A program made the translations under genes and the position numbers. Of a DNA stretch of 19,546 nt, positions 7,715-15,297 are shown piece by piece. The notes beneath the pieces were generated by a model that was not told the DNA's origin, did no database searches, and was given only the letters and a program-made list of their open reading frames with translations. Each line of letters begins with the position of its first letter. Position 1 is the stretch's first letter. The stretch is from Alphaproteobacteria bacterium (GTDB lineage: Bacteria > Pseudomonadota > Alphaproteobacteria > Micavibrionales > UBA2020), in NCBI GenBank assembly GCA_020853455.1, contig JADYYV010000163.1, positions 1-19,546 on the forward strand. Reading direction: 5' to 3'.

Positions 7715-8462
7715 GCTGCAAAAACAGATGATGAATAAAATCACCAAGGGCGAGAGCGCCGATGGGCTGCCGATTGAAAACCAGCCGCCTTTTTCGCCCG
7801 AACAACGATTGAACGTCTATAAGAACAACATGACCATGACCCTGCGCGATGTGATCAGTCAGGCATTTCCCGTCACAGCCCTGCTGCTGGGCGAAAAATT
7901 CATGGCTTTCGCCGTGAATGAATTCACAGGGGTCGCGCCGCCCGATAACGGCGACATGAATGCCTATGGCGCGGGTTTCCCCGAATTCCTCGAACACCTG
8001 CCGAACCTGAACCAGTTCGCCTATGTGCCCGATGTCGCGCGGCTGGAATGGCTGGCGCAGGAAGCTTACCTAAGCCCGCGCCGCGCGCCGCTGACAGCGG
8101 AAGACCTGGCCGCCGTCGAAGACCCCGTGAATTTGAAACTGCACCTGCAGCCGCATGTGAAGCTGCTGCGCTCCGGCTGGCCGGTCGATAAATTGTGGAA
8201 CCGCGTGAACGAGGAAGGCGCGGCGCTGAAAGATTTTGAAATGAAACCCGCCGAAACCTTCGCCGCCATCTTCCGCGCCGGCGACAACATTTCGGTGTGG
8301 AGCATCAGCGAAGGCGGTTACCGGTTTTTGGAATACCTGCAATCCGATCCCACCTTCGCCTTCGCCGCCGAAGCAGGCATGCGCGCGGAGCCCGATCTCT
8401 CGCTCGACCGGCTGCTGGCGACGCTGATGCAGCAGGATTTGCTGGCAAAAAAACCGGCCTAG
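7698..8462 (+). CDS. bufC: DUF2063 protein, partner of the MNIO enzyme (BufC/HvfC type)
   Basis: This 254-residue soluble protein has the N-terminal DUF2063 domain (about residues 1-100), marked by FSPEQRLNVYKNNM, QAFPVTALLLGEKFM, FPEFLEHLP and DVARLEWLAQEAY. The C-terminal half is variable and ends in a helical block around EGGYRFLEYLQSDPTF. In related systems the partner recognises the precursor leader or core and delivers it to the MNIO enzyme, like MbnC with MbnB. I take the ATG at 7698, which lies inside the end of bufB and has a GGGGG run upstream. Longer upstream frames are the shadow of bufB. No clear terminator follows; the next intrinsic terminator is at 8811-8849. Confidence 0.9.
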   Translation: MPKLPELQKQMMNKITKGESADGLPIENQPPFSPEQRLNVYKNNMTMTLRDVISQAFPVTALLLGEKFMAFAVNEFTGVAPPDNGDMNAYGAGFPEFLEHLPNLNQFAYVPDVARLEWLAQEAYLSPRRAPLTAEDLAAVEDPVNLKLHLQPHVKLLRSGWPVDKLWNRVNEEGAALKDFEMKPAETFAAIFRAGDNISVWSISEGGYRFLEYLQSDPTFAFAAEAGMRAEPDLSLDRLLATLMQQDLLAKKPA

Positions 8463-8751
8463 ATTCGTCTGGAGAATCGGGCTTGCCCTGTGCGGGAAAA
8501 AATTTTCAGTTATGAAAACTATACTGAAAAATCACGGTTTTTTGCGCATTGCAGCAATGCGGAAAATGCCTGTAATTCGCTGCTTTTTGTGTCATCTGGC
8601 GTTAAAAAACGGCGCAAAAACCCGTCAAAATGCTGAGAACCATTATCAATACATTTCTGGAAAACTTGGAACTTTATTATCAAACAATCTACTGAAACCT
8701 ATCATTATTTCAAAAACCTTCACTTTTTTTTAAGATACATGCAGTTTTGTC

Positions 8752-8780
8752 TTGCGCGCGCAGGTGTAATTTCTTATAAC
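8752..8780 (+). promoter_or_regulatory. Sigma-70-like promoter for a short transcript
   Basis: TTGCGC (8752-8757) and TATAAC (8775-8780) are separated by exactly 17 bases. Transcription would begin near 8787, giving about 63 bases up to the terminator that follows. Confidence 0.5.
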
Positions 8781-8786
8781 TTAGCT

Positions 8787-8849
8787 ACACACCCTCTATT
8801 ACCGCCGTTTGTCCGGAGGATCCCTCAAAAGGTTCTCCGGACTTTTTTT
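8787..8849 (+). ncRNA. Candidate short RNA or attenuated leader of the TauE/SafE gene
   Basis: The segment between the promoter at 8752-8780 and the terminator at 8811-8849 has no open reading frame with a proper start. It ends 56 bases before the permease ATG. Either it is a free small RNA of about 60 bases, or a leader whose terminator limits read-through into the permease gene. The sequence alone does not decide between these. No known RNA family was recognised. Confidence 0.4.
8811..8849 (+). terminator. Intrinsic terminator upstream of the TauE/SafE gene
   Basis: The stem GTCCGGAGGA/TTCTCCGGAC is 10 bp with one G-U pair, has a 12-base loop, and is followed by seven T. It points in the plus direction and lies after a gap of about 350 bases from bufC, so it does not look like the normal end of the bufferin operon. 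Confidence 0.87.
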
Positions 8850-8905
8850 ATGCTCCGAACGGCCACATCTATGCTCCCGCCCGATATATCTGATAAACGA
8901 CCGTC

Positions 8906-9664
8906 ATGACGCTTCCGCTTTCAACAATCTGCATCATTCTTGTCGGGGTTTTCTTCACCTCGATTTTATCCGGCATTCTGGGTATGGCGGGCGGCATGGT
9001 GCTGATGGGTATTCTCGCCTGGGTGCTGCCCGTGCAGCAGGCGATGATATTGCATGCTGTGTCGCAGTTTTTTGCGAATGGCAGCCGCGCGGTTATTCAC
9101 CGCAAACATATCTACACAAAAACCCTGCCCTATTATTTCAGCGGCCTTGCGCTGATGCTGGGCGTGTTTGTGTTCGTGTCGCTGGTGCCGGATAAACTCA
9201 CGGTGTTCCTGCTGCTGGGCGTCACGCCGTTTCTGGCATTCGCATTGCCCAAGGATGTGCAGCTGGATTTCACCAAGCCGTGGCAGGCGATGGCCTGCGG
9301 GATGCTGGTGACGGGGTTTCAATTGACGGGCGGCGTTTCCGGCCCGCTGCTGGATGTGTTTTTCCAGACGCGCGCGCTGACGCGGCACCAGACGGTTGCC
9401 ACCAAGGCCTTCACGCAATCCATCTCGCATATCACCAAATTCATCTATTTCGGCTTTGTGGTTTCCAGCTTTGCGCATGCCACATCCGGGCTGCCGCTGT
9501 GGCTGTGCGCGGCTGTCGTGCCCGTTGCCATGTGCGGCACGCATCTGTCGAAATACATTCTGGAGCGGTTGTCGGACAAACAGTTTTTCAAGGCGACGCA
9601 GGCCGCGCTGTTTACCGTCGGCGCGATTTACATCGTGAAAGCGGCGCTGTTATGGCTGGAGTGA
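8906..9664 (+). CDS. TauE/SafE (TSUP) family membrane permease
   Basis: This 252-residue integral membrane protein has seven or eight hydrophobic segments in two related halves. The first half carries SGILGMAGGMVLMG (22-35) and the second GGVSGPLLD (142-150), the repeated glycine-rich motif of the TSUP family. Members export or import small sulfur-containing or organic anions such as sulfite, sulfoacetate or taurine products. The substrate here cannot be told. The ATG at 8906 has no evident Shine-Dalgarno sequence. A terminator lies 56 bases upstream. The 3' end overlaps the convergent DUF3307 gene by 15 bases. Confidence 0.85.
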   Translation: MTLPLSTICIILVGVFFTSILSGILGMAGGMVLMGILAWVLPVQQAMILHAVSQFFANGSRAVIHRKHIYTKTLPYYFSGLALMLGVFVFVSLVPDKLTVFLLLGVTPFLAFALPKDVQLDFTKPWQAMACGMLVTGFQLTGGVSGPLLDVFFQTRALTRHQTVATKAFTQSISHITKFIYFGFVVSSFAHATSGLPLWLCAAVVPVAMCGTHLSKYILERLSDKQFFKATQAALFTVGAIYIVKAALLWLE

Positions 9665-10069
9665 CAGGGAGGCCGAGAAATCGACGCCATGCGCCCAGAT
9701 GATCAGGATGATATAAACAAAATGGGTAATGTGGTGCGCTTCCTGATCGGTGCCGATCGCCCACCAGAATTGCGGGCTGGCATAGTTCCAGCCGTGTTTC
9801 GACACGATGCGCCCCTTCAGGAAATCGATGCCGCCATGCACGATAAAATCGACCACGCCGATCCACCACAGCCCGGGTGCGAATATCAGCATCAGCAAAA
9901 AGGTGAACACGGCATGGATGCCGGCATGGGCGGCCAGCGGCCTGGCGCCGCCCTGGCGCAGGGGCTTGTCCTTGTTCAGCGCCATCCAGCTGTTCTGCAG
10001 GAACCAGTCGCAGATCAGGTGTTTGACGGTGAAGACCAGATAAATAATGGCGATGTCGACGAGTGTCAT
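9650..10069 (-). CDS. DUF3307 family small membrane protein
   Basis: This 139-residue protein has about four hydrophobic segments. It carries conserved polar motifs inside or next to membrane segments: KHLICDWFLQ (16-25), HAGIHAVFTF (48-57), DFIVHGGIDFLKGR (74-87) and DQEAHHITHFVYII (108-121). These are the marks of DUF3307, a family of unknown function. The repeated H/D residues could bind a metal, but this is inference. The ATG at 10069 has AGGA 7 bases upstream. The gene is divergent from the EAL gene (140-base gap), and its end overlaps the permease gene antisense by 15 bases. Confidence 0.85.
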   Translation of the reverse strand: MTLVDIAIIYLVFTVKHLICDWFLQNSWMALNKDKPLRQGGARPLAAHAGIHAVFTFLLMLIFAPGLWWIGVVDFIVHGGIDFLKGRIVSKHGWNYASPQFWWAIGTDQEAHHITHFVYIILIIWAHGVDFSASLSLQP

Positions 10070-10209
10070 CGGTTTTTCCTGTCCCGACCATTCTAAAAAC
10101 CCGTTGCAGCCTTGGCGAGCGTTAGTTTGTTCCCGTAATGCGCCCGCAAAATTAGCGTTTTGTTTAGCCGCTTTCGCGATAATATAGCTTCCAGCAGGGG
10201 TATCATTTC

Positions 10210-11439
10210 ATGCCAGTCACCACGAAAAAACAGTTCAAACGCGGCGAATTGCTGATCCGCGAGGGCGAGCCGGGTCTCTGCGCCTATATCATCGAAAACG
10301 GCAACGTCGAAATCGTTGTCCAGCGCGAAGGCCAGCCGCTGCAGATCGGCACGCGCGGCCCCGGTTCGCTGATCGGCGAGATGGCGATGATCGACGACAA
10401 GCCCCGCACTGCAACCGTGCGCGCGCTCGAAGACTGCGACGTGCTGGAAATCACGCGCGAGGATTTCGCGCGCCGCGTCGAAAGCGCAGACCCCGTCGTG
10501 AAAATGGTCATGCGCGTCATCACCAACCGTTACCGCGATATGATCGGCCGCACCAACAGCTTCGTCAGCGTCACGCCCACATCGCATGCCGCCGCCACGA
10601 CCGCCGAAAACAGCAACGACATCCACGATATCGCGATGTCCACCATCAAGATCCAGAACGAGCTGAAGGTCGCGCTCGACCAGAAGCAGCTGATGCTGTA
10701 TTACCAGCCGATCATCGACGTGCAGAACATGAAGATCGCGGGCTTCGAGGCGCTGATGCGCTGGAAGCACCCGGAAAAAGGCATGATTTCACCGGGCGTG
10801 TTCATTCCCGTCGCGGAGGAAAGCGGCCTTATCCTCGAACTGTCGCGCTTTGCCCTGTCGCAGACCTGCCAGACCGTTGCCAAGCTGACCGCCGCCGCCA
10901 ACCCCGCCCTTACCGGTTCGCACCCGATTTTCGTCGGCGTGAATTTCTCGGTCAAGGATTTCGCGGATGGCGATATCGCGTCCTTTATCCGCACGACGCT
11001 CGACAAAACCGGCGTCAACCCCGCGCAGATACATCTGGAAATCACCGAAAGCCTGCTGATGGAGGCGCCGGAAGCCGCCAAGGAAGCGCTGGAAAAATGC
11101 CGCAATTACGGCATCGACATTTCCATCGACGATTTCGGCACGGGTTACAGCTCGCTGTCCTACCTGCACTTCTTCCCGATCGACACGCTGAAAATCGACC
11201 AGAGCTTTATCCGCGCGATGACGACGCATCCGGCAAGCCTGGTGCTGGTAAAATCCATCATCGGCCTTGCGCGCGGATTGAACATGAAAATCATCGCGGA
11301 AGGCGTGGAAACGGCGAGCGAGGCGCGGATCGTGCGCGAGCTTGGCGTTGAATGGGTGCAGGGTTTCTTCTTCTCGAAGCCCCTGCCCGTCGATGATGCG
11401 ACGAAATTCCTGCAGGAATGGCAGGCGCCGAACTTCTAG
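10210..11439 (+). CDS. Cyclic-nucleotide-binding domain fused to EAL c-di-GMP phosphodiesterase
   Basis: This 409-residue cytoplasmic protein has an N-terminal cyclic-nucleotide-binding domain (about 5-115). Its phosphate-binding cassette reads IGEMAM..DKPRTATV, with Glu57 and Arg66. A linker of about 25 residues follows, then an EAL domain (about 148-405). The EAL catalytic features are intact: FEALMRW (Glu180), NFS at 245-247, EITES at 277-281, DDFGTGYSS at 307-315, KID at 328-330, AEGVE at 363-367 and the end motif GFFFSKP. It should hydrolyse c-di-GMP to pGpG under control of bound cAMP or cGMP. No GGDEF domain is present. AGGGG lies 9 bases before the ATG. The gene meets a class III cyclase gene tail to tail with one base between the stops. 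Confidence 0.93.
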   Translation: MPVTTKKQFKRGELLIREGEPGLCAYIIENGNVEIVVQREGQPLQIGTRGPGSLIGEMAMIDDKPRTATVRALEDCDVLEITREDFARRVESADPVVKMVMRVITNRYRDMIGRTNSFVSVTPTSHAAATTAENSNDIHDIAMSTIKIQNELKVALDQKQLMLYYQPIIDVQNMKIAGFEALMRWKHPEKGMISPGVFIPVAEESGLILELSRFALSQTCQTVAKLTAAANPALTGSHPIFVGVNFSVKDFADGDIASFIRTTLDKTGVNPAQIHLEITESLLMEAPEAAKEALEKCRNYGIDISIDDFGTGYSSLSYLHFFPIDTLKIDQSFIRAMTTHPASLVLVKSIIGLARGLNMKIIAEGVETASEARIVRELGVEWVQGFFFSKPLPVDDATKFLQEWQAPNF

Positions 11440-11440
11440 A

Positions 11441-13696
11441 TTATTTGTCCTTGGCGACATAAACGCCGTCCCAGCCGGCGGGCGGCGGATTGGCACGGTA
11501 TGCGGCGATGCGCGCCTGGTACAGCTGGTAAAATCCGGCCATGTCCGGGCGCAGCGATTTGCACGCGGCGCACATATCGTGCGCCGCATCCCAGTTGCGG
11601 GCGCGATAGGCGGCCAGCATGTCGTTATGCTTCAGGCGCAGCTCGCGGAAATCCTCGCTTTGGGCTTCTTCCGGCGCTCCCAGTAACGCAAACACGCGCT
11701 CCGGTTCGCTGCGGCCTTTCACCGTCAGCAGGTCCAGCTCCAGCACCGCGAAATCACCGGCCTGCCTGCGCGTTTCATCGGAAATCATGACGGAAATGCC
11801 ATAGGCCTTGGTCTGCCCTTCCATGCGCGAGGCAAGGTTGACGGTATCGCCCAGCGCCGAATAGGCGAAGCGCTGCTTCGACCCCATATTGCCGACCGAT
11901 GCGCGGCCGCTGTTGATGCCGATGCCGGCCTTCAATTCGTGGAAGACGCGGTTCGCGGCAATCGCGCGCGCCTGCAGCATCTCGTTCACGGGTTTCAGCG
12001 CGGACACCATTTCCAGCGCCGCCTTGCAGGCGTTCATCGCGTGATGCGGATCATCGACGGGCGCGTTCCAGAAAGTCATCATGGCGTCGCCCATGTATTT
12101 ATCGACCGTGCCCCGGTTTTCCAGCACCGCCGATGTCATCGGGGTCTGGAAATCGTTCATCATGCGGATCAGCTCGCCCGGCTCCATGCTTTCGGAGATC
12201 GTCGTGAAATTACGGATATCCGTGAACATGACCGACAATTCGCGCACCTCGCCGCCCAGTTTCAGCTTGGTCGGGTCTTCCGTCAGTTCCTCCAGAAGTT
12301 CGGGCGAGATGTAATGACCGAAGGCATCGCGGATCGCGCGTTTTTCAGCTTCAGAGCGTAAATTCGTCAGGATGGAAGACACGATGAAAATCACGGTAAT
12401 GGCAAGCGTCGGATAAACGGGGTCCAGCAGCAATCCGTAATTCTGGTACGCGTATAATCCGCCGAAATACCCGCCCGCCGCCAGCACCGCGCAGAACAGC
12501 GCCAAAGTGGCCGTGCCGATAAATGGCGACAAAAAGATGATAAAAAGGCCGACACAGGCAATCGTGAGCAGTTCCGCGTGGTCCAGCATGTTCGGGCGTT
12601 GCAGATATTGGTTGTTCAGTATCTGCTCGGCGATTTCGGCATGCACCTCCACCCCCGGCAGCACGCGGTCGAGCGGCGAAGCGCGGAGATCCAGCAGCCC
12701 CGGCGCCGATGTGCCGACGAAAGCGATTTTATCCTTGATCAACGCCGGATCGACCTGCCGCGCCAGCACTTTCCATGCGGGGATATAAATTTCCTTGCGG
12801 TGGCCGGTATAATAAACCCAGAGGTTGCCATGCTCATCGACGGGCAGGCTGTATTCGCCGGTCGATAGCGCATGGATGCCAAGATTTTCATCGGTCAGTA
12901 TCTTGAAGAAAGGCCGCATACTGGCGATGCGCACGGCCTCCAGCGCCAGCGACGGATAAACATCACGCGCGCCTTCCCTGTGCAGCGCCATCAGCATCGG
13001 CACGTTGCGGATAACACCGTCCTTGCCCGGCAGCACCATAAATCCGCCCGCCCCCGCCGCCGCGTCCGACAACACGGGCAGCGGCGTGGTAAACCCGCGC
13101 ACCGACGTCACGAAATCCGCAGGATTGCCGCCCTTCGTCATCAGCGACGCCTTCAGTACGGGATCGCGCCCTTCGACCGGCTCGCCGGCCACAAAACCCA
13201 TCACCACATTTCCGGCGCGGGATATTTTTTCGGCAAAGACCGCATCGTTATCGGGCAGCGCACGGAGCGCATCGACGACCGGTTTCAGCCCGGGCGTCGT
13301 GGGCAGGTTGTTCGCCATCACGGCGGGCGATGTGCGGTCGGGCTCGGCGAAGACGACGTCGAACGCCGTCGACAGCGCGCCCATTTCCGCAAGCGCGACG
13401 GGAATATCGCCCACCAGCTGGCGCGGCCACGGCCATTGCCCGTGACGGCGCAGCGATTCCTCGTCGATATCGATGATGACGACCTGGTTGCCGGGCTTGC
13501 GCGGCAGGGCGTTGTTGTAATGGTCGAAGATCATGTTGCGCAGCTGTTCCACCGCGCGCGGGTCTTTGAACCGCAGCGCCAGCGCGCCCGCCAGCAGCAG
13601 GAGCAACAGCAAAACCTGTATCCACCGCTGCGTCAGTATGCGGAAAAGCATGAAAGTGAAATACCCTTGGGACAGCGCCGGATGCGGCGCTGACAC
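11441..13696 (-). CDS. CHASE2-domain class III adenylate/guanylate cyclase
   Basis: This is a membrane-bound receptor cyclase of 751 residues. An N-terminal membrane helix (about 25-41) precedes a periplasmic CHASE2 sensor (about 45-365), with VVIIDIDEESL and FDVVFAEPD typical of CHASE2. Three further helices (about 373-390, 394-414 and 422-444) lead to a class III catalytic domain (about 480-665). Metal ligands are Asp493 in MFTDIRNF and Asp537 in KYMGDAMM. The catalytic Asn620 and Arg624 lie in GDTVNLASRME. The product may be cAMP or cGMP. The C-terminal tail (about 680-751) is helical and TPR-like. The start is uncertain: GTG at 13696, or ATG at 13651 (MLFRIL), which would place the membrane helix more naturally at the N-terminus. 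Confidence 0.92.
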   Translation of the reverse strand: MSAPHPALSQGYFTFMLFRILTQRWIQVLLLLLLLAGALALRFKDPRAVEQLRNMIFDHYNNALPRKPGNQVVIIDIDEESLRRHGQWPWPRQLVGDIPVALAEMGALSTAFDVVFAEPDRTSPAVMANNLPTTPGLKPVVDALRALPDNDAVFAEKISRAGNVVMGFVAGEPVEGRDPVLKASLMTKGGNPADFVTSVRGFTTPLPVLSDAAAGAGGFMVLPGKDGVIRNVPMLMALHREGARDVYPSLALEAVRIASMRPFFKILTDENLGIHALSTGEYSLPVDEHGNLWVYYTGHRKEIYIPAWKVLARQVDPALIKDKIAFVGTSAPGLLDLRASPLDRVLPGVEVHAEIAEQILNNQYLQRPNMLDHAELLTIACVGLFIIFLSPFIGTATLALFCAVLAAGGYFGGLYAYQNYGLLLDPVYPTLAITVIFIVSSILTNLRSEAEKRAIRDAFGHYISPELLEELTEDPTKLKLGGEVRELSVMFTDIRNFTTISESMEPGELIRMMNDFQTPMTSAVLENRGTVDKYMGDAMMTFWNAPVDDPHHAMNACKAALEMVSALKPVNEMLQARAIAANRVFHELKAGIGINSGRASVGNMGSKQRFAYSALGDTVNLASRMEGQTKAYGISVMISDETRRQAGDFAVLELDLLTVKGRSEPERVFALLGAPEEAQSEDFRELRLKHNDMLAAYRARNWDAAHDMCAACKSLRPDMAGFYQLYQARIAAYRANPPPAGWDGVYVAKDK

Positions 13697-13699
13697 CAG

Positions 13700-13782
13700 T
13701 TTCCCATGCCTGCGTTAAGCAATCGTAAAACCCGCCGCCTAACATTATGGTAACATTGACAATCCCCTGAATTCATGGGAAA
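13700..13782. promoter_or_regulatory. Divergent intergenic region with a 9-bp inverted repeat
   Basis: TTTCCCATG (13700-13708) and CATGGGAAA (13774-13782) are perfect inverted copies flanking the space between the cyclase and MBOAT starts. Such symmetry could mark a regulator that bridges both promoters. It may also be chance, since only nine bases are involved. Confidence 0.3.
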
Positions 13783-13791
13783 ACCACGCCC

Positions 13792-15297
13792 ATGCTGTTC
13801 AATTCCGCCGCATTCCTGTTCATGTTTTTGCCTGTTGCGCTGGCCGGATATTTCCTTGCGCTGCGTTATATGGGCAAGCTGCCGTCGCAATGCTGGCTGT
13901 TCCTTGCCTCGCTGTTTTTCTATGGCTGGTGGAATCCGGTCTATGTGACGCTGATCCTCGCCTCGATGCTGTTCAATTTCTATCTTGGCCGTTACCTGCT
14001 GATGAAACAGGACAGGAAGGCGCTGATCGTGGGCATCGCCGCCAATTTGGCCGTGCTGGGATACTATAAATATACCGGCCTGCTGGTGGCGACCGCGAAC
14101 CAGCTGACGGGCGCGGACTTCATCATCCCCAATATCGTCCTGCCGCTCGGCATTTCATTCTTCACGTTTCAAAAAATCGCCTTCCTTGTGGATTGCTATC
14201 GCAGGCTGGCATCGCCAAACCAGAGCCTGATCAATTTCGGCCTGTTCATCACGTTCTTTCCGCAGCTGATCGCGGGCCCGATCGTGCATCACAAGGAAAT
14301 GATGCCGCAATTCGCGCGCCCGCAACCTTTCAGCGGCAGCAATTTCGCCGCAGGGTTGACGCTGCTGTCGATCGGCCTTTTCAAGAAAGTCATGATCGCC
14401 GATACGCTGGATGCCTATGTGAACCCGCTGTTCAAGCTGGCGGAAACGCGGGAACTGCATATCATCGAGGCATGGACGGCGGCACTTTGCTACACCTTCC
14501 AGATCTATTTCGATTTTTCAGGCTATTCCGACATGGCGCTTGGTCTTGGCAAGATGTTCAACCTGCGCCTGCCGGTCAATTTCTTCTCCCCCTACAAATC
14601 GGAAAACATCATCGATTTCTGGCGGCGCTGGCACATGACGCTGTCGCGATTCCTGCGCGATTATCTGTATATTCCGCTGGGCGGCAACCGCAAGGGCAGC
14701 GCGCGCCGCTATGTGAACCTTTTGGTCACGATGCTGCTGGGCGGTTTCTGGCACGGCGCGAACTGGACGTTCCTGATCTGGGGCGGGCTGCACGGCATTT
14801 TTCTGGGCATCAATCACTGGTGGCAAAAGGCGGGGCTGTTCAGCATCCATCCCTATGCCGCCCGCGTGCTGACATTCCTGTGCGTCATGGTGGCGTGGAT
14901 ATTCTTCCGCGCGGCCGACATGCACACGGCAATATCCATGCTGAAATCGCTGGGCGACGTTGCCAGCCTGCACGAACAGGGTTTTTCCGCGCTGGTGTCG
15001 CGCAGCGCCGTATTGCGTGCCACATTCGATGCGCCGGATGCGAATTTTGTGCTGATCCTGCTGCCGCTCTGTTTCATCATCTGCTGGGCGCTGCCCAACA
15101 CCGTCGAAATCATGCGCAAGACCCGCCCCTGCATCGGCAGCACGCGCGGGCTTGCCCTGTCGCAAAATATCGTCGGGCGCGCGCTGCTGTGGCGCCCTGC
15201 CCTTGCCACCGGCATCATCGGCGGCATCGTTTTAAGCATCTGCATCGCAAAGGTTATTTATGAGCCCAGCCAGGTCTTCCTCTACTTCCAGTTCTGA
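13792..15297 (+). CDS. MBOAT-family membrane O-acyltransferase (AlgI/PatA type)
   Basis: This 501-residue protein has about eleven membrane segments and the full bacterial MBOAT signature: FFPQLIAGPIV (155-165), YFDFSGYSDMALGLG (239-253), FWRRWHMTLSRFLRDYLYIP (276-295) and GGFWHGANW (317-325). His321 is the essential histidine and falls at nearly the same position as in AlgI. The family moves acetyl or other acyl groups across the membrane to exported polysaccharides, teichoic acids or peptidoglycan. The ATG at 13792 has only a weak GGGA ribosome site. The gene overlaps the next one by 38 bases. No alginate or teichoic acid genes lie nearby, so the acceptor is unknown. Confidence 0.92.
   Translation: MLFNSAAFLFMFLPVALAGYFLALRYMGKLPSQCWLFLASLFFYGWWNPVYVTLILASMLFNFYLGRYLLMKQDRKALIVGIAANLAVLGYYKYTGLLVATANQLTGADFIIPNIVLPLGISFFTFQKIAFLVDCYRRLASPNQSLINFGLFITFFPQLIAGPIVHHKEMMPQFARPQPFSGSNFAAGLTLLSIGLFKKVMIADTLDAYVNPLFKLAETRELHIIEAWTAALCYTFQIYFDFSGYSDMALGLGKMFNLRLPVNFFSPYKSENIIDFWRRWHMTLSRFLRDYLYIPLGGNRKGSARRYVNLLVTMLLGGFWHGANWTFLIWGGLHGIFLGINHWWQKAGLFSIHPYAARVLTFLCVMVAWIFFRAADMHTAISMLKSLGDVASLHEQGFSALVSRSAVLRATFDAPDANFVLILLPLCFIICWALPNTVEIMRKTRPCIGSTRGLALSQNIVGRALLWRPALATGIIGGIVLSICIAKVIYEPSQVFLYFQF

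Larger units (their letters stand above)
8463..8905. other. AT-rich non-coding region after the bufferin operon
   Basis: These 443 bases are clearly more AT-rich than the flanking genes. A 73-codon frame at 8512-8733 has no recognisable family, no good ribosome site and low-complexity ends, and I do not call it a gene. The right part (8752-8849) holds a promoter-like pair and a strong terminator. Confidence 0.6.

Noticed and set aside
6392..7747. 451-codon open frame on the minus strand
   Set aside because: Antisense to doxX, bufB and the start of bufC; composition rich in Arg/His/Gln and no motifs.
8512..8733. 73-codon open frame in the AT-rich gap
   Set aside because: No family, no proper ribosome site and biased composition from AT-rich DNA; kept only as a note.
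12872..13693. 273-codon open frame on the plus strand
   Set aside because: Antisense to the CHASE2 domain of the cyclase; Arg/His-rich shadow.
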